Shown: positions 51,044 to 59,041, counted from the stretch's first letter. The stretch: DNA of 64,000 bases from Pauljensenia sp902373545 (GCF_041432775.1 NZ_JAPWAG010000009.1:1-64000), one strand, 5' to 3'. Notes: generated by a model from the sequence alone, not told the origin. Numbers and translations: made by a program.

Positions 51044-51897
51044 TACCGCTCACCGTTCCCAGGTTTCGTCTTCCTGATGACAAGACCCCTCCCACGCCGC
51101 GCGCGCAGGACGCGAGGGCGCGGCGAATACTGCCCTCCTGTGCGATACTCGTCGCGTGTGTGATTGGCACCGCACTCGGCGCACGGTGGGCCGCTCAGAT
51201 TCCTAGTTATTCGATCTGGCAGTTCGAACTAGCGTGGGTGTCACTCAACCTTGGAGCGACACTGCCGCACATTGTCGAGCGAAGCCTTCACGCGCTCTTC
51301 AGGCCGCGCCCACGATTCATGAATTCATCAATTGTGATTCCTGGGAGCTACGAGCAAATAGGGCTCGTTCTCACGAGCTGTGTGACATGGTTGTCGGCCG
51401 CCTTCATGCTCGTCTGGGCCACGATGATGCATCAGCCGGTCTTCGCTGTCCTTACTGCGTCCGCAACCGCAGTACTGGCCTTTTTCTTGTGCTCGCGTCG
51501 CCCGCTCGCGGATCTGCGGATAGCCTTCGGTGACCGGCAGACGACGACTCTGACTGAAGAGGGGATTCACTTTCACTTTCCACCCCTCCTGTCGACTGAG
51601 GAACACAAGCGAAACACGGAGGTGTGGGTTCACTGGAAGGACCATCTCGCCATCGGCTCGGTAGACGACGTGAATATTCTGTTTTCCGGTGATCTCACCC
51701 ATCAGGGACGTTGGACGATCTCCTCTCACCATCTCGGGCTGCCCTACACGGGCCTCGATGCCCTCATGCGTCACTTCGGCGCGCACCCCGAGGACCGTCC
51801 CCTCCTGTCCTCGCCCGAAGGAGTCACCCTGGTAGCGCGCATCCTCAAGGATGCCCGCGCACGCCTGGCAGGAGGCGCAGAGGAAGGGGCCGACTAG
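51040..51897 (+). CDS. Cassette membrane partner (immunity candidate), copy B
   Basis: A 285-residue paralogue of 47928-48785. The first 25 residues, the central 'RPRPRFMNSSIVIPGSYEQIGLVL' and the last 130 or so residues are almost identical between the copies. Both membrane-segment pairs differ strongly. GTGA couples it to the effector gene. Conservation of the soluble part with divergence confined to the membrane helices is unusual and may mark the region that sees a variable partner. Confidence 0.75.
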   Translation: MIPLTVPRFRLPDDKTPPTPRAQDARARRILPSCAILVACVIGTALGARWAAQIPSYSIWQFELAWVSLNLGATLPHIVERSLHALFRPRPRFMNSSIVIPGSYEQIGLVLTSCVTWLSAAFMLVWATMMHQPVFAVLTASATAVLAFFLCSRRPLADLRIAFGDRQTTTLTEEGIHFHFPPLLSTEEHKRNTEVWVHWKDHLAIGSVDDVNILFSGDLTHQGRWTISSHHLGLPYTGLDALMRHFGAHPEDRPLLSSPEGVTLVARILKDARARLAGGAEEGAD

Positions 51898-51980
51898 CCA
51901 CGCATGGCCCGCGGCCCGTCACAGCGCGGGGCTCGAGGGCCACGGACCACGGTGTGGGCGCCGGAGACGCACGCGAAGAC

Positions 51981-52035
51981 ACGAGGCCGTGGCTGGCTAT
52001 CGGGTCTCAGCCGAGCGAGCGGGCCACGGCCTCGT
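51981..52035. terminator. 13-bp hairpin after the cassette
   Basis: ACGAGGCCGTGGC pairs with GCCACGGCCTCGT. It sits between the convergent cassette and the DUF364-type gene and can serve both. Copy A retains only the left arm, in mutated form. Confidence 0.7.
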
Positions 52036-52042
52036 TCTCGGG

Positions 52043-52804
52043 TCACGCTCGGCTGAGCTGGACTCGCATCCCGGCGTCATACATGCCCTGGGGGGTGAGC
52101 CCGGCGAGGCCATCTTCAAGGCGGTCGGGATGCGCGCTCGCGAAGGACATGACGGTCGTGGCGCCGGCCTGCAGGATCGCGGGGGACGCGGGTGCCGAGG
52201 GCCCGAGGACGACGGTGTGGGCCTCGGAAGCGAGCGCAAGGAGGCGCGGCATCGTCTTGTTGACGAACGCGGAGCCGGAGATGAAGACGTAGTCCATCTC
52301 GGGGAGCAGGTATTCGCACGCGGAGTCGGGGTAGTCGCCCTCGAGGACGTTGCGTTCGAGGATGGTGAGCTCGGCGGCGTCGGGCATAGCAGCGGGCGCG
52401 AAGGGGAAGTGGCCGATGACGGCGACTCGTTTGCCGGCGACGAGGGGCGCGTAGGGGTGGAAGGTGCGTGCCCAGTTGTTTTCTTCGCAGGGGCGGAATC
52501 CGTGGGCGAGGGCGCGTACTGGGTGGGAGTGGTAGGCGTTGACAGCTGCCATGCCGATGCCGGCGTCTTCGAAGTTCCAGGATTTGGCCAGGGCGGCAAC
52601 GTCGCGCAGGGGGCGGCCGACGAGGTCGGAGGGATCGTCAGTGAAACGGGGACGGGATTGGACGTTCATCCCGAAGGCCATGCCAACGCCGTTGTCGCTG
52701 GTGGCAACACGGCGCCACTTGCCGTCGGTGTGGATCTGGGCGACGGTGATGTCGGCGGGGATCTCGTCGATGAGCTGGTCGTACAGGTCCCAGGGGCTGG
52801 TCAT
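52043..52804 (-). CDS. DUF4213/DUF364 Rossmann-like protein
   Basis: A 253-residue protein. The N-terminal part ('WDLYDQLIDEIPADITVAQIHTDGKWRRVAT') fits DUF4213, and the C-terminal part ('VAVIGHFPF', 'YVFISGSAFVNKTMPRLLALA') fits DUF364. Both are linked with metal or siderophore-type chelation and corrinoid-like folds, but no function is proven. The ATG at 52804 has GGAG six bases upstream. A 3' fragment of this gene is duplicated at 48903-49185. Confidence 0.82.
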   Translation of the reverse strand: MTSPWDLYDQLIDEIPADITVAQIHTDGKWRRVATSDNGVGMAFGMNVQSRPRFTDDPSDLVGRPLRDVAALAKSWNFEDAGIGMAAVNAYHSHPVRALAHGFRPCEENNWARTFHPYAPLVAGKRVAVIGHFPFAPAAMPDAAELTILERNVLEGDYPDSACEYLLPEMDYVFISGSAFVNKTMPRLLALASEAHTVVLGPSAPASPAILQAGATTVMSFASAHPDRLEDGLAGLTPQGMYDAGMRVQLSRA

Positions 52805-52826
52805 GGTATCTCCTGTGGGGCGCATG

Positions 52827-52861
52827 AGGAAGGGTCCGGCACTATTTGCCGGACCCTTCCT
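52827..52861 (-). terminator. Rhomboid gene terminator
   Basis: AGGAAGGGTCCGGC and its complement enclose an ACTATTT loop, flanked by TATATT. It lies about 50 bases after the minus-strand rhomboid stop. Confidence 0.75.
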
Positions 52862-52908
52862 ATATTAGGTCATCCTTAGATGCCATGCGCCTGACGACTG
52901 TTGACCCG

Positions 52909-53787
52909 TTACGCGCCGTGGGCCTCGAGTAGGACGCGGAACGCCAGCGCATTGACCGCAATCATGCCCGCGATCATGCCGAGCGCTACGAGCGCCTGGT
53001 GCCGATTCTGCGCGGCTTCCGTGAGGCCCGGACGCGGGCGGGCCATGCGCACCAACACCCACGTGGCGCCCACGCCGGCGATCGCCCCGCCGAGGTGCAG
53101 CTGCCACGCGACCGCACTGCCCAGAAAGCCGAACACCAGGTTGATGCCGAGCAACACCAGGATCGGCCTGGTGTCGGCGCCACCCAAGCGTTGCAGGACG
53201 AAAATCGCCCCGAAGAGGCCGAACACCCCCGCCGACGCACCCGCCGCCGACGCGAACGCGTACTGAGGCTGCAGCAAACACCAGGCGAGGATGAACGCCG
53301 ATCCGCCGAGCGCGCTCACCAGATACACGATCAGGAAGCGCCACCACCCAAGAACAGGCTCAATCGAGCGACCCACCACGTACAGGGTCAGCATGTTGAA
53401 CACGATGTGGAAGAACCCGATATGAACGAACGCCTGAGTCAGGATCATCCACGGGTGCGACGCGAGGAACGCGGGGACGAGTGCAAGTGACGCCCCCACG
53501 CTTGGCGCCAGCAAGGTCACCGCATATACGACGACGCAGATCGCCATCATCGCGTAGGTGACGACCGGCGCGCCGGCCGCCGCCGCGCGCGAGGCCTGGC
53601 GCGCCCAGCCGCGCTTGGATGACGTGCAGTCCACGCAGATCGAGCGCACCTCGGTGGGGATCGCGCAGTCCACGCACATGGGCCGGTTGCAGCGCTTGCA
53701 GTAGTCGACGCTGCGCACGCCCGGGTGGCGCGGACAGTCGGGGGCGGCGCGCGGGTCAGAGCGCTGGCCGTAGCTCGGCATGCTCAT
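52909..53787 (-). CDS. Rhomboid-family intramembrane serine protease
   Basis: A 292-residue protein. The N-terminal 75 residues carry two zinc-binding-like Cys pairs ('DCPRHPGVRSVDYCKRCNRPMCVDC', 'SICVDC'), a B-box-type ribbon common in actinobacterial rhomboids. Six or so membrane segments follow with the catalytic Ser in GASAGVFG and His in LHLGGAIAG. 'HIGFFHIVFNMLTLYVVG' is also typical. The start at 53787 has AAAGGGA upstream. It cleaves membrane proteins within the bilayer; substrates unknown. Its place beside ppiA and crgA is conserved. Confidence 0.92.
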   Translation of the reverse strand: MSMPSYGQRSDPRAAPDCPRHPGVRSVDYCKRCNRPMCVDCAIPTEVRSICVDCTSSKRGWARQASRAAAAGAPVVTYAMMAICVVVYAVTLLAPSVGASLALVPAFLASHPWMILTQAFVHIGFFHIVFNMLTLYVVGRSIEPVLGWWRFLIVYLVSALGGSAFILAWCLLQPQYAFASAAGASAGVFGLFGAIFVLQRLGGADTRPILVLLGINLVFGFLGSAVAWQLHLGGAIAGVGATWVLVRMARPRPGLTEAAQNRHQALVALGMIAGMIAVNALAFRVLLEAHGA

Positions 53788-53814
53788 AGCTTCCCTTTCG
53801 GCAGGCGGGTAAGG

Positions 53815-53878
53815 GACGAGGCCGGGGCGCACCATCCCGGTCACTGCACTGAGCAGCGGGGGCGGCCCCGGCCTCGTC
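53815..53878 (-). terminator. ppiA terminator with long loop
   Basis: GACGAGGCCGGGGC pairs exactly with GCCCCGGCCTCGTC across a 36-base loop, between ppiA and the rhomboid gene. Confidence 0.65.
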
Positions 53879-53896
53879 GATGATGAGGGGAGAGGG

Positions 53897-54418
53897 TCAG
53901 TCGACGATCTCGATCGAGTTGATGACCTGCTCCGTCACGGGGCGGTCCTGGAGGCCCGTGGGGGTCGTGGCGATGGCGTCGACGACGCGCTTGGACTCCT
54001 CGTCGGCGACCTTACCGAAGATGGTGTGGTTGCCGAGCAGCCACGGGGTGGGGGCCACGGTGATGAAGAACTGGGAGCCGTTGGTGCCGCGGCCCATGCG
54101 CTTGCCGGCGTTGGCCATGGCGAGCAGGTAGGGCTCGTTGAAGTTCAGCTCGGGGTGGATCTCGTCGTTGAACTGGTAGCCGGGGCCGCCGGTGCCGGTG
54201 CCGAGGGGGTCGCCGCCCTGGATCATGAAGCCGGGGATCACGCGGTGGAAGATGGTGCCGTCGTAGAGGGGACGGGAGGTCTTCTGGCCGGTCGAAGGGT
54301 CGACCCATTCGCGCTCGCCCTTGGCCAGGGTCACGAAGTTGGTGACCGTGTTGGGGGCGTGGTTGGGGAACAGTTCGACGGTGATGTCGCCGGCGGAGGT
54401 GTGAAGAATAGCTTTCAT
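53897..54418 (-). CDS. ppiA: Cyclophilin-type peptidyl-prolyl isomerase
   Basis: A 173-residue cytosolic cyclophilin that speeds proline cis-trans isomerisation. 'FHRVIPGFMIQGGDP' holds the catalytic Arg and 'NGSQFFITVAPTPWLLGNHTIFGKV' the substrate-pocket residues. No signal peptide is present. It lies next to the rhomboid gene, as in the origin-proximal block of actinobacteria. Confidence 0.95.
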   Translation of the reverse strand: MKAILHTSAGDITVELFPNHAPNTVTNFVTLAKGEREWVDPSTGQKTSRPLYDGTIFHRVIPGFMIQGGDPLGTGTGGPGYQFNDEIHPELNFNEPYLLAMANAGKRMGRGTNGSQFFITVAPTPWLLGNHTIFGKVADEESKRVVDAIATTPTGLQDRPVTEQVINSIEIVD

Positions 54419-54569
54419 GACTGTAATGGTCGCATCTTTTCCTGGTGGTTTCCTGACCGTCGTTCAGCTCACGCCCGCTAGTGGGCTGCACATCACAGGC
54501 GGATGTAGCACAATAGGACGTGAGTGGCGCATGTGCGCCCCCGTTAATGTGGACAGGATCGGAGACAAC

Positions 54570-55166
54570 ATGGCTACCTCGCCGACTTTCGATGCAGATA
54601 AGCTGCGTGCTACCTCTGAGCAGCTTCGCGACGCCGCCGCCGTTTACGCCGGGAAGGTTGCCGTTCGGGCTGCCGATCTGGCGAACCAGGGCGTTGATTG
54701 GGCCGCTCCCCGTGCCCAGGCTGCGCTGACCAGCGCGATCGAGCACGCGACCCCCGCAATTGAGAACGCCGCGGCTCGCGCGCAGGCCGCCGCCGCGCAC
54801 GCCGGCCCCGCGATTGAGAACGCTCGCGAGCACCTGGTGGATGACTACCTGCCGCGCGCGTCCCTCGCTGTGAACCAGGCGGGCGCCGCCCTGACCGCTC
54901 GCGGTTCGCTGTCTGATCGCGCTCGCCGCGCCTCCGAGGTGTCGGCTGTCGCTCTGACGACCCCGACCCGTAAGCGCCGCAAGTGCCGTTTCCTGCGCGC
55001 CTTCGGCCTGACCGCACTGGTCGGCGCCGCCGCCGGTGCGGGCTACATCCTCTGGAAGCGTTCGCAGCCGATCGAGGATCCGTGGGCCGAGGAGTACTGG
55101 GCCGATCTGGATACGGATTCCTTCGTGCCGGAGACGGACGCCGAGAAGGCTACCTTCGAGCACTGA
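54570..55166 (+). CDS. Ala-rich helical protein with one membrane segment
   Basis: A 198-residue protein starting MATSPTFDADKLRATSEQLRD, with GGAG seven bases before the ATG. Residues 10-115 are amphipathic helical repeats rich in Ala ('AAARAQAAAAHAGPAIENARE'), similar to apolipoprotein- or DUF-type stalk sequences. A basic patch (TRKRRKCR) precedes one membrane helix ('FGLTALVGAAAGAGYILW'), and the tail is acidic. Function unknown. It is divergent from ppiA. Confidence 0.75.
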   Translation: MATSPTFDADKLRATSEQLRDAAAVYAGKVAVRAADLANQGVDWAAPRAQAALTSAIEHATPAIENAAARAQAAAAHAGPAIENAREHLVDDYLPRASLAVNQAGAALTARGSLSDRARRASEVSAVALTTPTRKRRKCRFLRAFGLTALVGAAAGAGYILWKRSQPIEDPWAEEYWADLDTDSFVPETDAEKATFEH

Positions 55167-55191
55167 CGCTTCGAGGTTTTAGCTGCTTGGT

Positions 55192-55226
55192 GTGGGGGCC
55201 GCGACGCATTGCGTCGCGGCCCCCAC
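55192..55226. terminator. Perfect 16-bp bidirectional terminator
   Basis: GTGGGGGCCGCGACGC and its complement enclose an ATT loop, between the Ala-rich protein gene and the convergent membrane-protein array. Confidence 0.85.
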
Positions 55227-55246
55227 CCGTTGCGTCGCACCGTGAT

Positions 55247-55675
55247 TCACAAGTTGCCAAACACGACGATGCAATAGGCTCCGCCCATGATGAGCCAGAG
55301 CATCACGTTCAGGATTATCCCTTGCAGGCTCAACATTCTTTGCGTACGGGTCGTGGACGTGAACAGACGGATGCACCCCCAGAGGAAACCGATGACGGAC
55401 AGGGCAATGAGAGTCAGGGCGAGCAGGAAAAACTCACCGAACAACTGCGTCCTCAGCATGCTGATCAGTACCACGACGATGACTAATCCGGCTATGCCGC
55501 ACCCAGGCGAGACCATGTCGACTACGCCCGCCCGTGACTGGCGCCGACAGGTTCCCGGGACTTGCGTGGCTGGCTGGGAGTGGCCGCCAGGATGCGGCTG
55601 CTGGCTCGCTTCAGCCCCCAATCGACCTGCGCGATACAGGTGGTGTGGACCCGCGGGCGTATTCGGAGCACTCAT
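55247..55675 (-). CDS. Array membrane protein 1
   Basis: A 142-residue member of the small-membrane-protein array. The His/Pro/Gln-rich N-terminus has no clear repeats. Membrane segments begin with 'GIAGLVIVVVLISML', and the C-terminal segment has the array signature 'GIILNVMLWLIMGGAYC'. It is the most leftward member and has no 42-bp element directly upstream. AAGG lies nine bases before the ATG. Confidence 0.7.
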   Translation of the reverse strand: MSAPNTPAGPHHLYRAGRLGAEASQQPHPGGHSQPATQVPGTCRRQSRAGVVDMVSPGCGIAGLVIVVVLISMLRTQLFGEFFLLALTLIALSVIGFLWGCIRLFTSTTRTQRMLSLQGIILNVMLWLIMGGAYCIVVFGNL

Positions 55676-55771
55676 GATTCACCTTTCATTCAGCTACCGG
55701 CAGCGCTGCGCGCCCGCAGCAACGCTGAACGCCGACGGATCTGCCCCTAGCAGGCCGGGGCCGGGGCGGCG

Positions 55772-56236
55772 TCACCCAATCCTCGTAGCCGTGTATACCT
55801 GGAGCAGCATATAACCAACGACAGCGATCACCCATGGCGCAGCGTTCAGGATGACTCCCCACCGACACCAGGACTTCTGACGCTGCGTGATGCTCGACCC
55901 GTAGCCGACCAGCCCGCTCAGTCCTCCCACGAGATTGAGATGGAAGAGTAAACCCCCTCCCCACACGAAGGGGACATAGAAAGCAAGAATCGCGAGTTCG
56001 GAATTCTTCCCGTCTAGTGACGCCAGATAGAGGAAGAATCCGACACAGATGAGCAGGGCGATCAGCACCCATCCCGCGATGCCACACCAGACGCCAATCT
56101 TGTCGTTTGCACGTAGTTTCACCAGCCGAGGGTCAAACCCCTGCCTCTGGTAGACACCCGGGTGGGGCATGCCGGGCTGGTAGGGCATACCCCCATAATT
56201 GCGTGGATCCACCCCGTTGGTATGCCATTGACTCAT
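55772..56236 (-). CDS. Array membrane protein 2
   Basis: A 154-residue member. The ATG at 56236 follows an AAGGGA ribosome site. N-terminal residues 'DPRNYGGMPYQPGMPHPGVYQRQ' are Pro/Tyr/Gly-rich. Four membrane segments follow: 'CGIAGWVLIALLICVGFFLYLA', a middle one, 'NLVGGLSGLVGYGS' and the signature 'WGVILNAAPWVIAVVGYM'. Confidence 0.72.
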   Translation of the reverse strand: MSQWHTNGVDPRNYGGMPYQPGMPHPGVYQRQGFDPRLVKLRANDKIGVWCGIAGWVLIALLICVGFFLYLASLDGKNSELAILAFYVPFVWGGGLLFHLNLVGGLSGLVGYGSSITQRQKSWCRWGVILNAAPWVIAVVGYMLLQVYTATRIG

Positions 56237-56321
56237 GTTTTTTCCCTTGCACCTAGCACGACGCTTCACGCGGCGGTGATGATCGCCTCATGAGGAGGAG
56301 CTTCGACGTTCTCCTCAAAGG

Positions 56322-56813
56322 CTACGACGGAATCAGCGGCAACACGAGCATGGCGACGAAGAAGATGACATGCGGGCTCGCGTTCAGGACGATTCCGAGC
56401 CAGTTCAGCTTCCACTTCGTCATCTTGTCCCCCGCGCGCACCAGCCCGGTGATCCCGCCGACCAGGTTCACGGGTATCAAGAAAATCGAGGCAAAGAGCG
56501 GGTAAAATCCGATGACTTCCTTGCCCGAGGGATCCGGGTCGGATTCGGTTGCGAGTATCGACAACCACATGAGCAGCACAGTCAGGCCGATAATCACCCA
56601 GCCGGCGATGCCCAGGCCAACGGACAGCTTGTTGACCCGCGGGGGCAACTGCGCATAGGGGCCGACCGCATAGGCCTGTGGATACCCCTGATAGGGCGCC
56701 GCACCCGGGTACGGGTTCGCCCCCTGCAGCGCAGGCTGTACGGGCATTCCCATCTGGGGAGCTCCCTGCGGCGCGGGCTGCCCCGCAGGCTGCTGACAAT
56801 AAGGCGTGCTCAT
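56322..56813 (-). CDS. Array membrane protein 3
   Basis: A 163-residue member starting MSTPYCQQPAGQPAPQG at 56813, where AGGAGGA lies four bases upstream. The Pro/Gln/Ala-rich tail spans about 60 residues. Membrane segments include 'GLGIAGWVIIGLTVLLMWL', 'VNLVGGITGLV' and 'LGIVLNASPHVIFFVAMLVL'. The 180-base region upstream (56820-56996) is nearly identical to that of member 11 and includes the 42-bp element and a fossil of the HAD gene 3' end. Confidence 0.75.
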   Translation of the reverse strand: MSTPYCQQPAGQPAPQGAPQMGMPVQPALQGANPYPGAAPYQGYPQAYAVGPYAQLPPRVNKLSVGLGIAGWVIIGLTVLLMWLSILATESDPDPSGKEVIGFYPLFASIFLIPVNLVGGITGLVRAGDKMTKWKLNWLGIVLNASPHVIFFVAMLVLPLIPS

Positions 56814-56888
56814 CAAGTCCTCCTCTGTTGCACCGACATGCGGCAACGAGACTGTGAAGAACCCACACATCCCCCGTACCGAAAAGTC

Positions 56889-56930
56889 TTTCAAGAATTG
56901 AGATTAACGGTAAGTTCCTACCGGCGCAAC
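56889..56930 (-). promoter_or_regulatory. 42-bp shared upstream element, copy 1
   Basis: On the plus strand it reads TTTCAAGAATTGAGATTAAC, then GGTAAGTTCCTACCGGCGCAAC. The core TCAAGAATTGA is a palindrome. It sits about 75 bases upstream of array member 3 and probably holds its promoter or operator. Confidence 0.65.
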
Positions 56931-56936
56931 GGACAC

Positions 56937-57003
56937 TCACACGAGGAGAGCACGCAACACCTGGGCAACCCCGGCCTCGTTATTGGAGGGCGCCACGAGG
57001 CAT
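56937..57003 (-). pseudogene. Fossil of the HAD phosphatase 3' end, copy 1
   Basis: From CACGAGGAGAGC through CGGCCTCGTTATTGGAGGG this matches the last 20 or so codons of the HAD gene (61363-61430) with a few changes, then fades. It has no role as a gene. It shows that a unit containing the HAD gene end, the 42-bp element and a membrane-protein gene was copied here. Confidence 0.75.
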
Positions 57004-57025
57004 GAGGCCTCCTCGCGTCACGCGA

Positions 57026-57391
57026 CTACACCATCCACGTCCAGGTGCCGACAATGATCCACGGCAACACATTGAGAAAGAGCGCGAGGCAGCTCTGCAT
57101 GACCTCTCTGCGGGTGCGACACCGAAGGAGGTCGACGAAACCGACGAGAGCACCGATGACGTTAATGACGAAGAGCAAGAGAAGCACGAGGAAAATGGCA
57201 ACGACGAAACCATAGTCTCGAAGCGTTGCCCCGTCTTCGTTCGTGGCCATAAGGATGTTGACGACACCCCAGACGATCATACAGGCGATCAAAAGCCAGC
57301 CGCTGACCCCGCACGCCATGGACAGGGTCCACGTTCTGCGCGTACGCACCCGCCGAGCGGCGACAGACTCGCTACCGTCGGAAGCTTCCAT
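57026..57391 (-). CDS. Array membrane protein 4
   Basis: A 121-residue member with a short, non-repetitive N-terminus (MEASDGSES...). Membrane segments are 'GVSGWLLIACMIVWGVVNIL', 'GFVVAIFLVLLLLFVINVIGALVGF' and 'LALFLNVLPWIIVGTWTW', the last carrying the LN..PW.I signature. I chose the ATG at 57391; a GTG two codons earlier is possible. Upstream (57416-57439) lies a degenerate form of the 42-bp element (TTTTAAGTACTTGAGATTAA). Confidence 0.7.
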   Translation of the reverse strand: MEASDGSESVAARRVRTRRTWTLSMACGVSGWLLIACMIVWGVVNILMATNEDGATLRDYGFVVAIFLVLLLLFVINVIGALVGFVDLLRCRTRREVMQSCLALFLNVLPWIIVGTWTWMV

Positions 57392-57536
57392 GAACACCCC
57401 TCACTCCGACAAGTATTTTAAGTACTTGAGATTAATGGAGAGGAGGCGCTCACGCAAGGAGGACGATCGGAAGCGCATCGTTCTCGACGACATTCTTACG
57501 ACGCCTCAGTGACCCACTTGACAAACATCAGAGCGA

Positions 57537-58040
57537 TCATGAGGACGGTGAAAACACTGAGACGATAGCGTCGATCATGGCAAGGACGGAGGGCAGGAGG
57601 AAGATGACGAGCGGTGCGACGCTCAGCCAGAAACCGATCCTGTTCATGATCAGCTGCTTGCGCGTCATCAGGCGTTTCTTCGCTGACGCGCCGGTAGCCA
57701 GGCCGCAGACGGCGAGGGGCAGCACGACAAGCGGGGTCCCAACCATCGGGATAATAGCGATCACACCCCCCGCGGAGGTACTCTCGCCGGTCGAATTCGC
57801 TATCATCAAGGCCGTCACGCCGATGATCAGGAGAATCGCCACCCAGGTCGCGATCCCGAAGAAGAAGGCAGCCGGGATCTTCTTCTTGCTTGCCTCAGTA
57901 CCCACCCCGCCGTAGAGCTGTGGAATACCAACCGGGTAGGCGGGTCCTCCCGTCGGATTCCCCGGATACTGCGCTGCGTACGGCTGTGCGGGGCCCGCCT
58001 GCGGCACCCTGTCTCCATATTGCGTGTATCCGGGCGTGCT
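57537..58040 (-). CDS. Array membrane protein 5
   Basis: A 167-residue member. I chose the GTG at 58040 (MSTPGYTQYGD), with GGAGG six bases upstream, because other members start MSTP or MSMP. The ATG five codons earlier would place the ribosome site inside the gene. The Tyr/Pro/Gly-rich tail reads 'QPYAAQYPGNPTGGPAYPVG'. Membrane segments include 'FFFGIATWVAILLIIGVTALMI' and 'NRIGFWLSVAPLVIFLLPSVL'. Confidence 0.72.
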   Translation of the reverse strand, partial: STPGYTQYGDRVPQAGPAQPYAAQYPGNPTGGPAYPVGIPQLYGGVGTEASKKKIPAAFFFGIATWVAILLIIGVTALMIANSTGESTSAGGVIAIIPMVGTPLVVLPLAVCGLATGASAKKRLMTRKQLIMNRIGFWLSVAPLVIFLLPSVLAMIDAIVSVFSPSS

Positions 58041-58065
58041 CACAGGGTCCTCCATCCAGCGGGTA

Positions 58066-58107
58066 TTTCAAGAATTAAAACTAACGGTAAGTTCCTACCA
58101 GCGCAAC
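58066..58107 (-). promoter_or_regulatory. 42-bp shared upstream element, copy 2
   Basis: Somewhat diverged (AAGAATTAAAACTAACGG replaces AAGAATTGAGATTAACGG). It lies 26 bases before the start of array member 5. Confidence 0.6.
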
Positions 58108-58139
58108 TAACAGCTACACCAGAAGCGCACGCTCACGAC

Positions 58140-58643
58140 CTACGACAAAAACGGCTCCACAATCATGGCGACCATCTCCACAATCATGACGACCATGGTG
58201 ACGAACATGATGGCGAAAAAGATGACGTACGGGCTCAGGTTGAGGATAATTCCCAGCCTGTTGAGCTTCCATTTCGCCGGCTTCTCCTTCGCTCTTGAGG
58301 ACCCCACGGTGGCACCGATGAGGTTCAACGGACCGCCGAAGCACATCACAAAAAGAGGATAGAAGCCGCCAATATCCGCCTGGCTCGCGGACACATCCGG
58401 CGAGTGCGTCATTCTCCACGCATCCAGCACTAACAGCGCGATGAACACCCATACACCAATTCCACAGACGAGGGAGACGCAGTTAACCCGCACTTTCACA
58501 GGCCCTTGAGGTACTGACACATAGCCCTGCACAAATCCCTGAGGTGCCGTCGAATACCCCTGCGGCACGGGCTGCGCGGGCGCTCCCGCCTGGGGAATTC
58601 CCTGCGGCGGCCTGTCTCCATATTGCGTGTATCCGGGCGTGCT
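58140..58643 (-). CDS. Array membrane protein 6
   Basis: A 167-residue member starting at the GTG at 58643 by the same argument as member 5, with which it shares the first residues (STPGYTQYGD) and the leader. The tail is Pro/Gln/Ala-rich with 'PQGYSTAPQGFVQGYVSVPQG'. Membrane segments include 'GIGVWVFIALLVLDAW', 'GPLNLIGATVGSS' and 'LGIILNLSPYVIFFAIMFV'. Its membrane part is close to member 9. Confidence 0.75.
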   Translation of the reverse strand, partial: STPGYTQYGDRPPQGIPQAGAPAQPVPQGYSTAPQGFVQGYVSVPQGPVKVRVNCVSLVCGIGVWVFIALLVLDAWRMTHSPDVSASQADIGGFYPLFVMCFGGPLNLIGATVGSSRAKEKPAKWKLNRLGIILNLSPYVIFFAIMFVTMVVMIVEMVAMIVEPFLS

Positions 58644-58668
58644 CACAGGATCCTCCATCCAGCGGGTA

Positions 58669-58710
58669 TTTCAAGTATTGAGATTAACGGTAAGGTCCTA
58701 CCCGCGCAAC
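58669..58710 (-). promoter_or_regulatory. 42-bp shared upstream element, copy 3
   Basis: TTTCAAGTATTGAGATTAAC followed by GGTAAGGTCCTACCCGCGCAAC, 26 bases before array member 6. Confidence 0.65.
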
Positions 58711-58746
58711 GGACACTCACCCGAGGAGAGCGCGCAACACCCCGGC
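58711..58746 (-). pseudogene. Fossil of the HAD phosphatase 3' end, copy 2
   Basis: CACTCACCCGAGGAGAGCG and the following CGCAACACC match the last codons of the HAD gene, then the match ends near CCCGGCTGCC. It is shorter than the fossil at 56937-57003. Confidence 0.7.
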
Positions 58747-58763
58747 TGCCCCACGTATGTCGG

Positions 58764-59020
58764 TCACCGCGTTTTCTGTCGTCCAGCAACAAACAACATG
58801 AGGCCGCAGAGTGCCAGCACCAACCCAAAAGGCACCACATCGAGGAGGACCATGACACCGAGCCAGGCAAGTCCATCTCCGCTGTCCCCATGATCGCCGG
58901 GAACGAACTCGATCCCCACACAGACAACGACCGACAACACCAGCCCTACCCCCGAGGAGCGGGAGTACCAACCTGCGTCGAGACGGCAGGAGCCGGTGAG
59001 GCGTCACCCACCACAGTCAT
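58764..59020 (-). pseudogene. Array membrane protein 7, frameshifted in a C5 run
   Basis: GGAG seven bases before the ATG at 59020 marks a true start. The frame reads MTVVGDASPAPAVSTQVGTPAPRG and stops. One extra base in the CCCCC run at 58949-58953 would join it to a frame reading 'GLVLSVVVCVGIEF', 'GLAWLGVMVLLDVVPFGLVLALCGLMLF' and VAGRQKTR, which ends at 58764. That repaired product would have 85 residues with two membrane segments. It is either a recent pseudogene, a phase-variable gene or a sequencing error in a homopolymer. Confidence 0.65.
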
Positions 59021-59041
59021 CGTCTACTCCTCACACATGCA

